Position numbers and translations under genes: made by a program
Shown: positions 11,245 through 23,600 of the stretch, in pieces
Numbering within the stretch: position 1 is the stretch's first letter
How the letters are laid out: each line of letters opens with the position of its first letter
Origin: Pagrus major
Taxonomy: Eukaryota; Chordata; Actinopteri; Spariformes; Sparidae
Direction: 5' to 3'
DNA: 64,000 bases
Assembly (NCBI RefSeq): GCF_040436345.1
Contig: NC_133216.1
Coordinates: 14,898,110-14,962,109, forward strand
The notes under the pieces: model-generated
The model's input: the letters and a program-made list of their open reading frames with translations, nothing else
Told to the model about the DNA's origin: nothing
The model's database searches: none

Positions 11245-13424
11245 TTCAAAGAGTTCAAAAATAGTCACAGATGTGTGATTCAGAGTGATTGAAAGCTAAA
11301 GTGTTCATACTGGCAGATAAATATTTACAGCTGAAAGTGCTGGTTTATTTGGGGGGAAAGGAGGGCTCAAGCAAACAAAAATGACATTTAACATAAACAA
11401 CACTGAATTCAAGAGCTGAATGATGGAAGCTTGTTGTGTAAACAGTCTCATTTATATGTATTAATATCGGTGTACAGTCTTTAGAAACATCTTAGAAGTC
11501 TCTAATGTTGGAGTTGCCAAATTCTGAGGGCCTCCCCCCTCCAACACACCAGATTCAAATGATCAGCTCGTCATGAAGTTCTGCTGAAGCCCGATAACGT
11601 CTTATTCATTTGAATCAGGTGCGTTGGAGCAGGAAAACATCTCAAACATGAGGAGAAGAATAGCCAAAGCATGAAGAAGGAGCCCCCGCAAGTTTATTTT
11701 CTTGGTTTTGCTAAATTCCCGGATGCCTTCAGGCTCTTTACTGTATGTTATCTGATAGATAGATACTCTACAATTGACCAAGATATAGTCTAATATTGCA
11801 GTTTGAGAGAACTTTAAAAATAAATACATCTGAAAATACATTTGTCCTCAGGCATTTATAAGTTTCTGACTCTGGAAAAGTGGGAACATGTTACAAACCT
11901 GCTGTGAACTATCTCTTAAAACAAATAACACCGCCTTGCACTTTGAGAACCCTGGATTGACAGCCAGAAGAGCAGCTGAGCAGTGATGGTACTGCAGCAC
12001 CATCATGTGGTTAACAAGTGTAAGCTTCCGACGCTGTCACAGTTTCCCCCCAGGACACCACTCTTCACTGACAGCATTGTGGCAAAAAGGATTACGGTAA
12101 TATGCTGTAAATCAATGCAGTTGCAAACTTTTATGTGCTTCCCAGTCGTCAGTTGCTCAACCAAAGATTCCCCGCAGGCTTTGAGAGAGCACGATTACTC
12201 ATACGAGACCAATTAGGATGTGGCTCACAGTGTGGTTTTTTTTATCAACAGCTCAGACAACTTGATTAATTGCGGGCCACATGTTTGGAAGAATTACTGG
12301 AAATAAATAATGACATTTCAAACAGTTATTTTGTTATATGAATACTTTGACATCATTAAAGATGATTCTGTTACCTCTGGAGACCAGAATTTCTATGTAT
12401 TAGATTAGAAACCTTGTAAACTGTCTAGAATATTTTTTTTTGTCTCATATCACATTCACATTACATTACATGAGTAAATGAGCTGACTTTCATGTTAAGC
12501 AGCGGGGATGATGGCATTGCAGCTGCAAGGTGTGAAGGCTCCCACGCCAGAGACCACTGTTCAAGACAGCGTTTCATTTTTTACATTTTAAGGCCCCAAA
12601 CCACTGGAAGGCTTGAGACAATTTTCAGCCATGTTATGGCGACAAATGTTAAGTTGTACAAGAATTGTACGGTTTCAACATATCTGTGGTTTGCAGAAAC
12701 GTACGCCAACATTTATTCTGGGTTGTTTTTCAGCAAAAACTTAGATACAAGTTTGGAGTTTTGTCAATTCCACCAAGTTTAAAGCTGCCAGGAACCCAAA
12801 ATCCCGGGTGCCTATAAAAATGAACAAATCTCCAGTGATAATCACTCAAAACATTTTCTAGTGAATCCGGCTGCCTCGCAAGGTAATATACTAACACATA
12901 CTGCAGAGAAATTTAAGCCATAAAAGTGCGGGAGTCTATTATTGCAACTTTTCTCTGAAGGTTAATGTATGCCTGTAAATCACTGAAAATATTAAAGGTG
13001 CACTATGGAGCTTTCCTAGTAACAGTTCTAGTAACTTACTGATGCCCTTTGTTCTTACTCTGCCATAAATCAAAATACAAGGCCGTTTTGCTCAATTGTT
13101 TGCAAACGATCAAAAGATTTAAGACTCATGTTAGGTCTTGCAAACAAAAAAGTGTTAAATAACTCTATATTCCAACAGTTATTACTTTTCTAAACACTGT
13201 TCTTGGAAAAAAAGAAAGGAGTCGTGCAAATGTGGTGACGCAGAGCAGAGGAGATTGCTAATAGTTAGCTCAAATGACGACAATGCTCACAGCAAATTTG
13301 TTGCTTTCAAAATGCTTTCAACTGGCTTTCTCAGCTCGTCTCCAACATGATGTATATATGAAGTTATGTCACTCGGACTAAAACATGCTCAGTGACAACA
13401 AATGATGCCAGACAGAACCATCAT
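10364..13424. other. Intergenic region between convergent ptgir-like and slc3a2-like genes
   Basis: No exon was recognised. The region carries a compound (GT)n(GA)n microsatellite at 11156-11242 and the left end of an AGGTGCACTATG-type MITE beside TTAA near 12993-12996, whose right end I could not place. The remainder is unremarkable AT-rich sequence. Confidence 0.5.
11156..11242. repeat. Compound (GT)n(GA)n microsatellite
   Basis: About 13 GT units run directly into about 30 GA units with almost no interruption. Long pure tracts of this type are typical of fish genomes and are probably length-variable. Confidence 0.95.
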
Positions 13425-13430
13425 TTTATT
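13425..13430 (-). terminator. Polyadenylation signal of the slc3a2-like gene
   Basis: TTTATT on the plus strand reads AATAAA on the minus strand, about 130 bases after the slc3a2-like stop codon. This implies a short 3' UTR. Confidence 0.55.
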
Positions 13431-13558
13431 TTCTTTGACCTCGGAGCACATACCAATCACAACTTTAAAAAAAAACAGTGTTTCAGACATTTGTCAACCT
13501 GTGAGAGGAAAACTCAAACCTCCATCTTAATCTCCACACAACTGAAAACAAAGAAGCT

Positions 13559-16429
13559 CTACGAATAGCTTCCTGCCTTAAACAGTTTGATGACGATGGC
13601 TTCGTGGGGCCGCAGCTCCAGCTTGTCCAGAGTCATGGACCCCAGTCGGTCCATCCCTGTGCTGGTGAAAAACACTCCAGCCTCAGGCAGGCTTGGGGCC
13701 CAGGCAGGGTCCAGGCCGTGGGGCTCGGGCCCCACGTTGAGCAGGATGAGGAAGTGGACACAACCCCAGGAGCGCAGGAAAGCCAGGATCGGGGGTGATG
13801 AAGGAGAGGCGAGAGTGGAGTTAAAGGAGGAGGAGGAGTTGGTGGAGGAGTTGAAGGGGAGGAAAGTGAAGCTGCCGTACAGGAGAGCTTCTTCTCTGGC
13901 TCTGGAGCGACTGAGGGAGGTGAAGAGAGCGACAGCTAAATGCTTCGTCTTCTCCCTGTCCTGAGGGAGGGATGGTGGGACAAGTGTCAGACCAGACCAA
14001 ACTTTTTGTAGATTTACATGAATAGAGAAGACTCGTTCATATTTTTTGTAGGGCATCCATTACTCACTGCGTCTGATTCTATCGCCTCTCCATTTGACGA
14101 GCCGACCTTTAGAGACACGTTCTGTGTGGAAGAAAGGTTTCATTTGGTAACATGTCATTTGAAACAGACAGTTAACAAACTAAGTCCTCAAGCAGGACTT
14201 CACCTGTGTTTGGTCGAGGTCTTCGTCATACTGGACGGCAGGTGATCCTGGCAGCGTCATCATCAACACAAGGAGTAATTTCTTCAAGTCAGGAGATGCT
14301 TTTCCTCCAACCTGCAAAAGAACACATTACAGTTGTACAAGGACACCTCCCCTAAACCAAAGCTCAATAAAATTGCAACTATTTAACATTTCCAGCAAAA
14401 ATTGCAATTATTTTCTGATTACAGTCTCTCCAATGTGAGGTTACATCACTGTAAACTGTCATGTAGTCTTGTTGTTGTTGTTACTTGTTACCTACATTCA
14501 GTATATTCAACTAATGGGTGCAAAATGTCAAGAATGTAGTAAGAAAAAAAAGACTTTCACTGCTATTTACATATGTTGATGTAACATTGTACCATCAAAA
14601 AGTATTTAGACTATATTTGCTTTATGCTCCTACTCACTATTGTAGGTATATTTTAAAACCAATTAAAACCCATCGGAGGAGCGGTGCAATGGATCAGGGT
14701 AAAGGCTTGAGGATGCCAATGACACCACAAATCAAAAACTCACTAGCTCCCATTAAACAGGTGAACATTTTACACAAATGTAGTTGACATGATGTAAAGG
14801 GAAAGTGTTGATTTCCATAGTTGTAACGTTAAGCATAGCTACTCAAAAGGCTACTCTTTCGTCTCTGGACTGATTTCTTGCTCTCTACATACTTTGCCAT
14901 CAAAAAATATAACAGTACTTGAATAAAACTGACTTGTATACTGATCAAGTTCACTGTGTTTCGTGTCTTACTGTCCAGCTGGGCCATATGATGTCTTCTC
15001 TCGTTTGCAGGTGCGTCTCTATGGCATCAGCGACTTCGTTGGCAGACAGGAGGTGATTTGAAGATGGCAGAATCGACCTCATGACCATATCGACCAGCGT
15101 AACATTGTTTAGAGGAGGCAGAACGTCTTGAGTCTGTTTCACCACCAGTATCCTGCAGAGACACATACAGATGTTCAACCACCTCTGAACTTCATTTCAA
15201 AATGAACAGAAACGTCTATCCACATCTGCCTGTGATACCTTTCTTCCTCCTGACTGCTGAATTCCTTGAAGACACCTCTCCACTCCACCAGAGTCTGAAA
15301 TGTAAATATATTATTATAAAAGGAGTTTGTGGAAACTGCTTGCATTATTGAGTATTATTTTACCTTTTCTGAATACGCTGCGTCTGTGTCACAGATTGCA
15401 AACCCTGCCACCCCCTGCTCCAACCAGAACCGCAGTGTATACTGTGGAAGAAGAATCCTCATGTTATTATCGGAAATCCAGCATCACTGAGAGCTCAGTT
15501 CAGTGGGACGAACAGAGAAATAGGTTTATATGCGTACTGTGGCTGAGAGGTTCAAACGCTGGCTTCCTGCTACATCCAGTTCACAGAAGTCCAACACCAC
15601 TTTGAGATCTGCAGGACAAATTAAATGCTCATTAATCATCAGATCATGCAGCAAAAGAGTTTATTCAGGCCTTCACTCACCTGCTCTGTTGCTCTCTGTG
15701 AGCAGATGCTGGATCTCAGCCACAGTCTTTAACCTTTCACCAGTGACAGTGACGTTTGAAGGAGATGCTTCTTTGTCAGACAGACCCGCCAGGATTAGGG
15801 CCCCGATACCCAGAGACCTGAGGTAGGGAAGCTGCTCACACAGAGCTGCAGAGATTAAACATTAGACTAGGTCAGTAACATAACTTCCTTTGTTTGCGTT
15901 TATTCTTATGCCTTTTTTCTGTAGTGACTCAATTTTCCTGCATGACATCAAATAAAGGTTTATTTTCTTTTCATAGTTCTGTTCATAGTTTGTTGCCATC
16001 ATGTGGTAGCACACAACATGATTCCTGCAACTGACTCGGAAGTATAGTGATGAGAGATATACAACAGTTTTCCACCCTGATTAGAGAGCCATGTGCAACT
16101 CTTTCATGAGAGCACAACAAACATTAGCCTCAGACAGATATTCCCACAGTCATCAAAGAGCCTGATTGAGGTTCGTCAAAGGTCGTGGTTGAATTAAATG
16201 TTCTCATACATTGTGAACACGACTGATGAGATTAATATCAGCCGTGTGGTTCTCAGTGGAAGAAACTGCAGCTCAAAAAAAACTGCAATGAACAACCTCT
16301 GAGCAAGGCTATATTGCCAACCAGGCAATAAACAGAGACAAGACCGACAAAGGTCATTGTATGTCAATTTGTTTGTGCTGGTTTAATTGACATTTTGGGG
16401 GAATTCACCCAAAAATTAAAAAAAATAAT

Positions 16430-16461
<32 letters not shown>

Positions 16462-16511
16462 CACACACACACACACATATACATATATATATATATACAT
16501 ATATATACATA

Positions 16512-16587
<76 letters not shown>

Positions 16588-17857
16588 CGAAATTAATTTG
16601 AAGAAACGTTATTTGGACTACGAAACTTCACTCGACATTCGTTCAGCATGGGGTTGAGGAGATAAAGACCAAATTTTCATTTTTGGGTGAACTTCTCCTT
16701 TAACATGATCAGGGCCATAAAGTAGGCTCTGCTTCATTGCATAATCTTGAAGCCTCGTCTTTCAGAGCGCCCCTCTGTGTCCAAATCCACTTGCATTATT
16801 TCAGTTTTACACTTATATTTTGCATTTTCTTTAATTAATATGTTTTTTTTTAAAAAACTACCACACACGGCTCATACATGTCACCATATAAACTTTCTTT
16901 CAGGGTCTATGTTTTGTAGACACTGTCATGCCTATTCAACTACTTTGTTAGAAGGGCCAGATTTAATAAGAGTGCCGTGCCAATGGGCCGGACTTTTACA
17001 TTCCCAATGTCTGACGTGTGAAGCTTGTATTTCAAATGTGTTAAAACAATGCACTTTTTTTCCCCCTCTGCTTTGTTTATTAGTTTTCTCAATTGCAAAA
17101 AGGAACTTAACATGTACAAAAGTACAGGGAAATAAAAACAAAGCACCTTTTTAATATTAGAAGTCGGTCGTCTGTTTGATTCGCTGCTTAAACAGCCTGG
17201 GCTGGAACTTTTTAAATGACAGAGTATTTTTTTTGTTTAGCAACAGACATAACTAATAAATTTGCTCATTTGCCTACAAAAGGAAATGATCAGAGGGCCG
17301 GAATGAGGTTGTCGAAGGGCCGCATTGGGCCCTCCAGCCACCAGTTGAATAGGTCTGCTCTGACCACCAGGAGTCAGGCAGACAGACAAACTTCTGAATG
17401 TGCAGAAATTAACTTGCACATGGACTGCAACTAAAAAAGGCATGTTTTATAAGACACAAATATTGATAAAACGCTGTCGTTGTGTTTCCTCACCGCTGAC
17501 GCCTCCTGGCCCCTCAGTGTCGGGCTGCAGCTGGTAGAACAGCGTCTTCTGCCACCACTGGAGCGGAGTCACCACCGGCCGGGGGCTCATCACCACGATG
17601 GCGATGGAGGTGGCGAGCATAGCCAGCCAGGCCAGCCAGAAGAGCAGCACCAGGTAGCAGCGCACCTTCCTCCAGCCCGGACCCCCCGCGGCGGCCTCCA
17701 GCTGCTCCCTGGACAGGGGCTTCCAGCGGTAGACCACCTCGGGCTCGGGCTCCTCCTCCGGGATGAGCAGCGGGGAGGACTCGGAGGCCGCCACGCTGCT
17801 CGACAGCACGGAGCCCGGCACGCTGCCGTACCCGGTGTCACCTGCGTTCAGAGGCAT
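13559..17857 (-). CDS. slc3a2: 4F2hc/CD98-like amino-acid transporter heavy chain, nine exons, 492 aa
   Basis: SLC3A2 is a single-pass type II glycoprotein that carries SLC7 light chains (LAT1 and relatives) to the plasma membrane. Coding exons, in order: 17494-17857, 15681-15845, 15538-15608, 15364-15441, 15239-15294, 14972-15152, 14204-14311, 14068-14121, 13559-13960. All introns are GT/AG, all phases join, and there is no internal stop. The acidic N-terminus leads to SREQLEAAAGGPGW and a TM segment at about residues 67-90 (LVLLFWLAWLAMLATSIAI), aligning with human LSKEEL..AGSPGW..LLFWLGWLGMLA. WWQKTLFYQL opens an amylase-like ectodomain (LVLMMTLPGSP matches human LMLFTLPGTP). Several NxS/T sites are present. 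An acceptor just before the ATG suggests a 5' UTR exon upstream. Oddity: the juxtamembrane PRC of human is PRP here (Pro94, codon 17576-17578), so the light-chain disulfide cysteine is absent. Family assignment is firm; a or b paralog is undecided. Confidence 0.9.
16397..16701. repeat. MITE containing long (AT)n/(CA)n/(GA)n tracts, in slc3a2-like intron 1
   Basis: The left end GGGGGAATTCACCCAAAAAT and the right end, reverse-complemented AAAGGAGAAGTTCACCCAAA, form an imperfect inverted repeat; TTAA follows the right end. The interior between about 16427 and 16586 is almost pure microsatellite: AT, CA, TA-CA mixed, CA and then GA units. Confidence 0.6.
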
Positions 17858-20461
17858 CCTGCCTGGCTGCAGGTGAGGGACAGATAGACAGGTTTCATTT
17901 GGATAAACATGGAAACAGTTTTTTGTTTTTGTTTGCTTGTTCTGTCTTCATACCTTGCTGCCTGTCTCCTCAGTTTGTTCCATAAAAAACCACAGGGACA
18001 CTATAGATGGTAACACTCAGCATGCAGCACCCACCTTTCCCCTGCTACTTCCTGTCTTACACAGGTGTTTGAATTCATTTAATTAACTGATTGGCCTTAA
18101 ACACCAAAGAAGAGGAAGAATAATACAAGTTACTGTGAGTCTTCAAAATAGATTTACTTTCAGACAAGGAGGGAAGACCTAAGAGCGCCTTTGTGACCTG
18201 TTGTAATATCTAAAATATGAGAATGTGCACTCTAGACCTGCATGTTCATATGTACACTGAAATAATTAATCGTCACAGGTTCCTCCTTCATAAACCAACT
18301 ACAATGTAAAGTAAAATCTCAAGTAAACATTTATTCTAAAGTTCTAATCAAATCCATTTTATTTATATAGCCTTAATTAGTCACATTGCCTCAGTGGGCT
18401 TTACAATCCGTACAGCGTGCGTCGTCCTCTGTCCTTAGACCCTCGATTTGAGTGAGGAAAAACAAGATGGAAGAAACCTCAGGAAGAGCCACAGAGGAGG
18501 GATCCCTCTCCCAGGAAGGACAGGCATGCAATAGATGTTACCCTTTTATCACATCTTCCTTTTGATTACTCTTCATTTAGATACATTTTACCATTAGTAC
18601 CTATGTTTGCAACCTCTGTGGCTGCAGCTATCTTGGCCTGGACACTCAAAATCATTCAATCCCACTCAAATCAGTTAGGCTCATAAAAACCCTTTAGACA
18701 ATAATGACAAAAATGCATTGAAGATAATACAAGCTTCACTTGACAGCAGTGGCTGGTTAAGGGGGCCTCTGGTGGCCATTAGGCTGTAAACGGCTGCTTA
18801 GTTCACCAGTAGGCTCGGATCATAGAGAGACTCCAGCTGACCAGGTCAGGTTCAAACCCAGGACCGTCCTGCTGTGAGGTCACTTTGCCCTCAAGTTACA
18901 TATCTAAGCACCACCCAAACACAATGACTACTCACACTGTCTTTCTGAGGTTTCTTTCCTTCCCCTTCAGGTCGTTTCTTCTTGTCCTTCTCGTCTTTCC
19001 TCTTTATCTTTGTCCACAAGTGTTCCCAGCTGAGCAGCACCGACCTGAGTGGAATATTTGTGTGATCAGACTTGTCAGGAGTGAGGAGGTGAGAAGGACC
19101 CTCTGTCCAGTAAAAGAGCTGCTCCGTCAATTAATACAGAGGTGCTGAGCCTCACCACACCCTCTCAACACATTCTGGAGAACCCATGACTGCCAGAGAG
19201 AGATGGAGCCCCCTGAAGACCCTCCTGTCGTAGTCAGGACAATGCTTTTTATATCTTCTTAGTCTGTGAGCTGAATGTCTTACACACTTTTATTTGGGTT
19301 GGAGTGTTTGAATGAAATGCAGGATTGTAAATTCAATGCCAGCTAGCTGAAACAAGCCAATGTTTGACATTTTTCGCTTGAAAAACATCAAAACGACTGT
19401 TTCAGCTTCCAAAAACTTGAAAATGTACTTTTTTCTTATTTTATATGGTCTATTAACTTACGTCATTGTAGACTGTACTATTAGTTAGACAAAACAAACA
19501 AAACTTTTTCACTATTTTTGACATTTTTGATAGACAAAACTATTAATTGAGAAATTCATCAGCCAACTAATTGATAACCAAGTTGTTAGAGCCCTAAATT
19601 ACTGTAAATCTCAAAGAAATAAGTTGGTCGAGATGTGGAAAACACAATATTATTAAACGAAACATATACTAAAAACATTGGTCAAAGAATAAAGAAAAAT
19701 AAACCCATCATTTTATAGTATCTTTGTATAATAATAACAAACTATACTATCAGTGAGTCTTGTGCCTTGTCTTGTGCAAATCTGTTTCCTAGAGAACGAG
19801 AGAACAACTTTTGAATCGCACTGTGACGTAACACATGACACGTCCCCTCTAAAGTGCCACAGGCGTCCACGTTTAATGAGGTATGTGTGCTAATTCCTGG
19901 GAACATCTCATCCTCTTTCCCTCGTATGGCCCTCCACCCTCCCTCCATCTCTCTCCGGCGTTCCTTATCCTTTTGTGTCTCCCCCTCTGGCTTTCTTCTC
20001 TCATGGCGTACGTTCATGATTTCGCAATAACAAGTTCTCTCTATCCATGTCACCTCTGCTACCTGACAGCATTGTGCAAACTAATTATTTAGTGAGAGAC
20101 GCTGCGTTTCCTCACGAGACTCTCTGACACACATGCGACTCACGTGTGGAGCACATAGATGAAACCTAAGCTGTTGTTTTTTAACGTTGCAGTGCTATTT
20201 GGGGTTTTTGTGCGATTAATTGCTTGAGAGTAAAGAATGTCAGATCATTTGTTTCCACATGTACAGTTTGTATATAGTATCGGCTACACAGTGAAGAAAA
20301 ATGAGCCGCCTTATACAGAAGCCTCCAGCATGTGCAGATAATTTATCTTTCAGACACTTTACTGTTAAGTGTTATTAAATACTCCCTGTCAATAAAAAAA
20401 AGAACGTACTGTAGCATCAATATTACAAAAGAAATGACACAGCAGGTATTTGAAATTTCGC
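17858..20461. other. Intergenic region between slc3a2-like and ppm1n-like genes
   Basis: No exon was recognised. It includes the presumed 5' UTR and promoter of the slc3a2-like gene (an acceptor-like CCTCACCTGCAG sits about 10 bases before its ATG), a dispersed repeat at about 18353-18545, and a degenerate GCTGCAACTAA-type MITE near 19335-19600. An 87-codon plus-strand frame at 18885-19148 has a hydrophobic middle but no homology I recognise. Confidence 0.5.
18353..18545. repeat. Dispersed repeat, copy A (AGGAAACCTCAGGAAGAGC type)
   Basis: ATTTATATAGCC, ACATTGCCTCAGTGGGCTTTAC and GAAACCTCAGGAAGAGC occur in this order. The same order with diverged sequence recurs at about 34608-34755. This is a common teleost interspersed repeat; its autonomous parent is unknown to me. 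Confidence 0.55.
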
Positions 20462-20467
20462 TTTAAT
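20462..20467 (-). terminator. Polyadenylation signal of the ppm1n-like gene
   Basis: TTTAAT on the plus strand reads ATTAAA on the minus strand, the commonest variant signal, about 135 bases past the stop codon. Confidence 0.45.
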
Positions 20468-20600
20468 GCACCTGAAAACAAATGCTCATCGAGAATATGT
20501 TACACAAATTCTTCCTTAGCTTAGTGCTCGTCTAAAATGTAAAGTTCCCCTTTAAGCTGGTCTCCGTGGAGACGGTGAGGCTGGTGATGATTCCCCTCTT

Positions 20601-23600
20601 TTAGTTTGAGTCCTCCTCCGATCCTTCGATGTCCTGAAACGCAACGAGACACGCTGAATACTGTACACATATTTTACTTACAAAAGAGCAACAAGTACTT
20701 TTACATCGGTTTAAAAATCAAAGGTCATGACGACGACTTTAGTTTCTTTCATGAGAAATCCTTGAATATCTGCGTTACCTTTACTGTGAATGCTTTACAA
20801 TGAGTAAATGGGGCAGGTCAGGTGGTGGAGAATTTGTATTAACATTTTATTTACATTATTCCTGCAGCTACTAATGAATTTTCATTATTGATTTATTGGT
20901 CAAGAAAAAGTAATGTATGGAGATTGTTTTAATGTGATTATTTCCTTGATGTACTGACAGCCACACCTAATGTCATGTGACTGATGTCTTACCATTGGCT
21001 CCTGAGATTTGATAGCGGAGATATGTTTCTGATATGCAGAGATGATACAGTCTCGCCTGAAAAAGAAACAGTGGTATTAGGTCAAAAGGAGTTCTGTTTT
21101 GATTCCCCAAAAATCTTCACGTGTTTTCTTTCTTTCTTTCTTTTTTGTTTGTTTGCTTTTGCTCGGACTCACTTGCTGGTGATGCCTCCTCCTGGTGGAA
21201 GTCCTGGCATCTCCTCCGCAGCCAGGAATTTGATGACGTACAAAAGGTCAGGGTCCTCATCTCTGGACCTCATCATCTGGATGATTTCTGTGAAGTGAGA
21301 ATCAAAATGGTTATAAATGAAGAAGCTAACAGTAGTCTAGAGTGGAGAGTGTTTTGTTGTTGGGGTTTGCAGTGACTCTTTACCTTCCACTTTCATATCG
21401 ATCTGTTGCTCCAGCTCTGCCTCCTGCTGCAGGGCCTCCTGAGACACCTGGGGGGCGCCGGGGAAGCAGACGATGATGATGCTGATGTTATCCAGGCTGC
21501 CCTGTGGAGGGAGACAGGACAGAAAGATCAGAGTTTGAGGTACTCCAGTACATTTCAGAGGGAAATAATGTACTTTTTATTGAATTACTTCTTACTTCTA
21601 ATTCATTTATTTGACAGCTAGTAACTGATAAGTTACTTTGCAGATTAATATTTAGGAACCCAATACTGAGCATATGCACCAGAGCTGTATCCTTTACCTG
21701 GATGTAGAAAATCTTCATTGTGTTCTTGATGCTAGGGACCACCAAAGTCTAACGTGTAAATCTAAAGGCCTTTACACAGTGGCTCGTAAAACGTCTGTAT
21801 CTGTGCACATAAAACGGACAGACTCCTTCTGTTATGGCTTGAACGACTTTGATTTAGCATATAGTCCGCCTCACCAATCAGAACATAACTGATTAATAGG
21901 CTAATAATATTAATATTAACATTAATACTCATCATCATCATGACATGTTGTGTTTTCGCAAAAAAATGACAAAAAAAAAATTCAAAAATGTTATTTATTG
22001 ATCTTTTATCATCTGTCCCTTGTAGTGGCCATCAGGTCTTGTTTGATCACAAAATGTAATGATGCAATGTAATGATACTGCATTCATTTTCCTGTGGATT
22101 TCTGTTAACATTTCTTTTCATTGCATGAACATTAACAGTTGTAGGTAACTGAAGGTACTGAAAATTGATTGTCTTGACAGCTTTGGTGTGTTGAGACACT
22201 CAGGTCACATAGAAATACTCGGTATTTAATATAATATGGTTTCAAAGGCGGGGGGAATCCTTAACAGTAACGCTTTTTGTTTGACTTTTGGTAATCCCAG
22301 AGAGGACTTGTAGGCACCAGTCTAGTGACATGTTATGAGATGTTATACAGTATATTTAACTACTTTTTTGTTTTAGCTCCACCTCTCCCACGTATTACAT
22401 TAAAATACTGCTTGTATATTAAGTCAGTAATTACAATCCAATAATGTAACACATGATAATATAACTCATGCCTGCATAATAACTGCTTTTACTTTAGATA
22501 CGTTCAGTACATTTTCTGATGATACTTATACAATTATTTGATTATTTTCTCGATTAATCGATTAGTTATTTGGTCTATCAAATATCGGTGTTTCCCAAGA
22601 TGACATCTTCAAATGTCTTCTTTTGTCCAAACCCAAAGATATTCAGTTTATTATCATAGAGGAGGAAAGAAACCAGAAAATAACCACATTTAAGAAGCTG
22701 GAATCAGAGAATTTTGACTTTTTTTCCCGGTAAAACATTGCTCAAACCAATTAATCGATTATTAAAATAGTTGGCGAGTGATTTAATAGTTGACAACTAA
22801 CTGTTTTAATTATTGCAGCTCTGAGTAGTCAAGTATTTTCACACAGTGGTACCGGTACTTTTACTTAAATAAAGGATCTTAATACCTCTTCAGACCCTTG
22901 AAATAGACCTATTTACTGGGAAAATAGCACTGAGGTCTGTGTCAGGTTGGATGGAGATATATTTTGGTTTGGACATGACATTAATCCCCTTATTATGTCA
23001 CAGTTAAGTACTTAAAGATGTTGATAATCAGATTTTTTAAACACATTACTTCAGTGTAGGCTTTGGAAAAATGCAACTGATAATTAGAGCTAGACAGAAA
23101 AATCAGCCAGGCTGATATCAGCTGTTGTTTGTTTATGTTGTGCGTTCATCTTAAAAACAGCTGATATAAAGTTATCCAATTTTTTTAATTATCTGTTGTT
23201 GGCTGGGCTATACTGTGAAGTCATTGCAGTTTTCCAACCATCAGCCGTGTTGGTTATGACGTCAGAGGTGCGAGGCTCAGTGCGTCCTGGAACATGTAGT
23301 CTACAACAGCACAGGACAGTAATAAGCCTTTTCAGGTGAAATAAATAGCAGCTTGTCCAGCCGGGATAAAGCCTCTGAGCCGGTGTGTACAGAGCGGTGA
23401 CACAGAGCTGCCTTCAACAGATGCACATTCAGTCTTAATCCGTGCCATGTGTAGCATTTCTCCCCTCCTATCCCATGTCCTCAGGAAGCCCTAATACAGC
23501 TATTTATAGGGCGAGCTGAGGGCTCGTCAGTGTTCAGACTGGCAGTTACTAACAAGCGCTAAGAAGACCTGCAGGAGAAATCCACTTATGTAATTCCTCC

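Noticed and set aside
13559-17857. Assignment to SLC3A1 (rBAT).
   Set aside because: The sequence lacks the long catalytic-type B domain and rBAT motifs after WWQ, while the SREQLEAAAGGPGW and LLFWLAWLAMLA strings fit SLC3A2.
18885-19148. An 87-codon frame with a hydrophobic segment (FLRFLSFPFRSFLLVLLVFPLY) as a possible small membrane protein.
   Set aside because: The hydrophobicity comes from a TTTC/CTT-rich tract; there is no homology, no splice support, and a common repeat lies just upstream.
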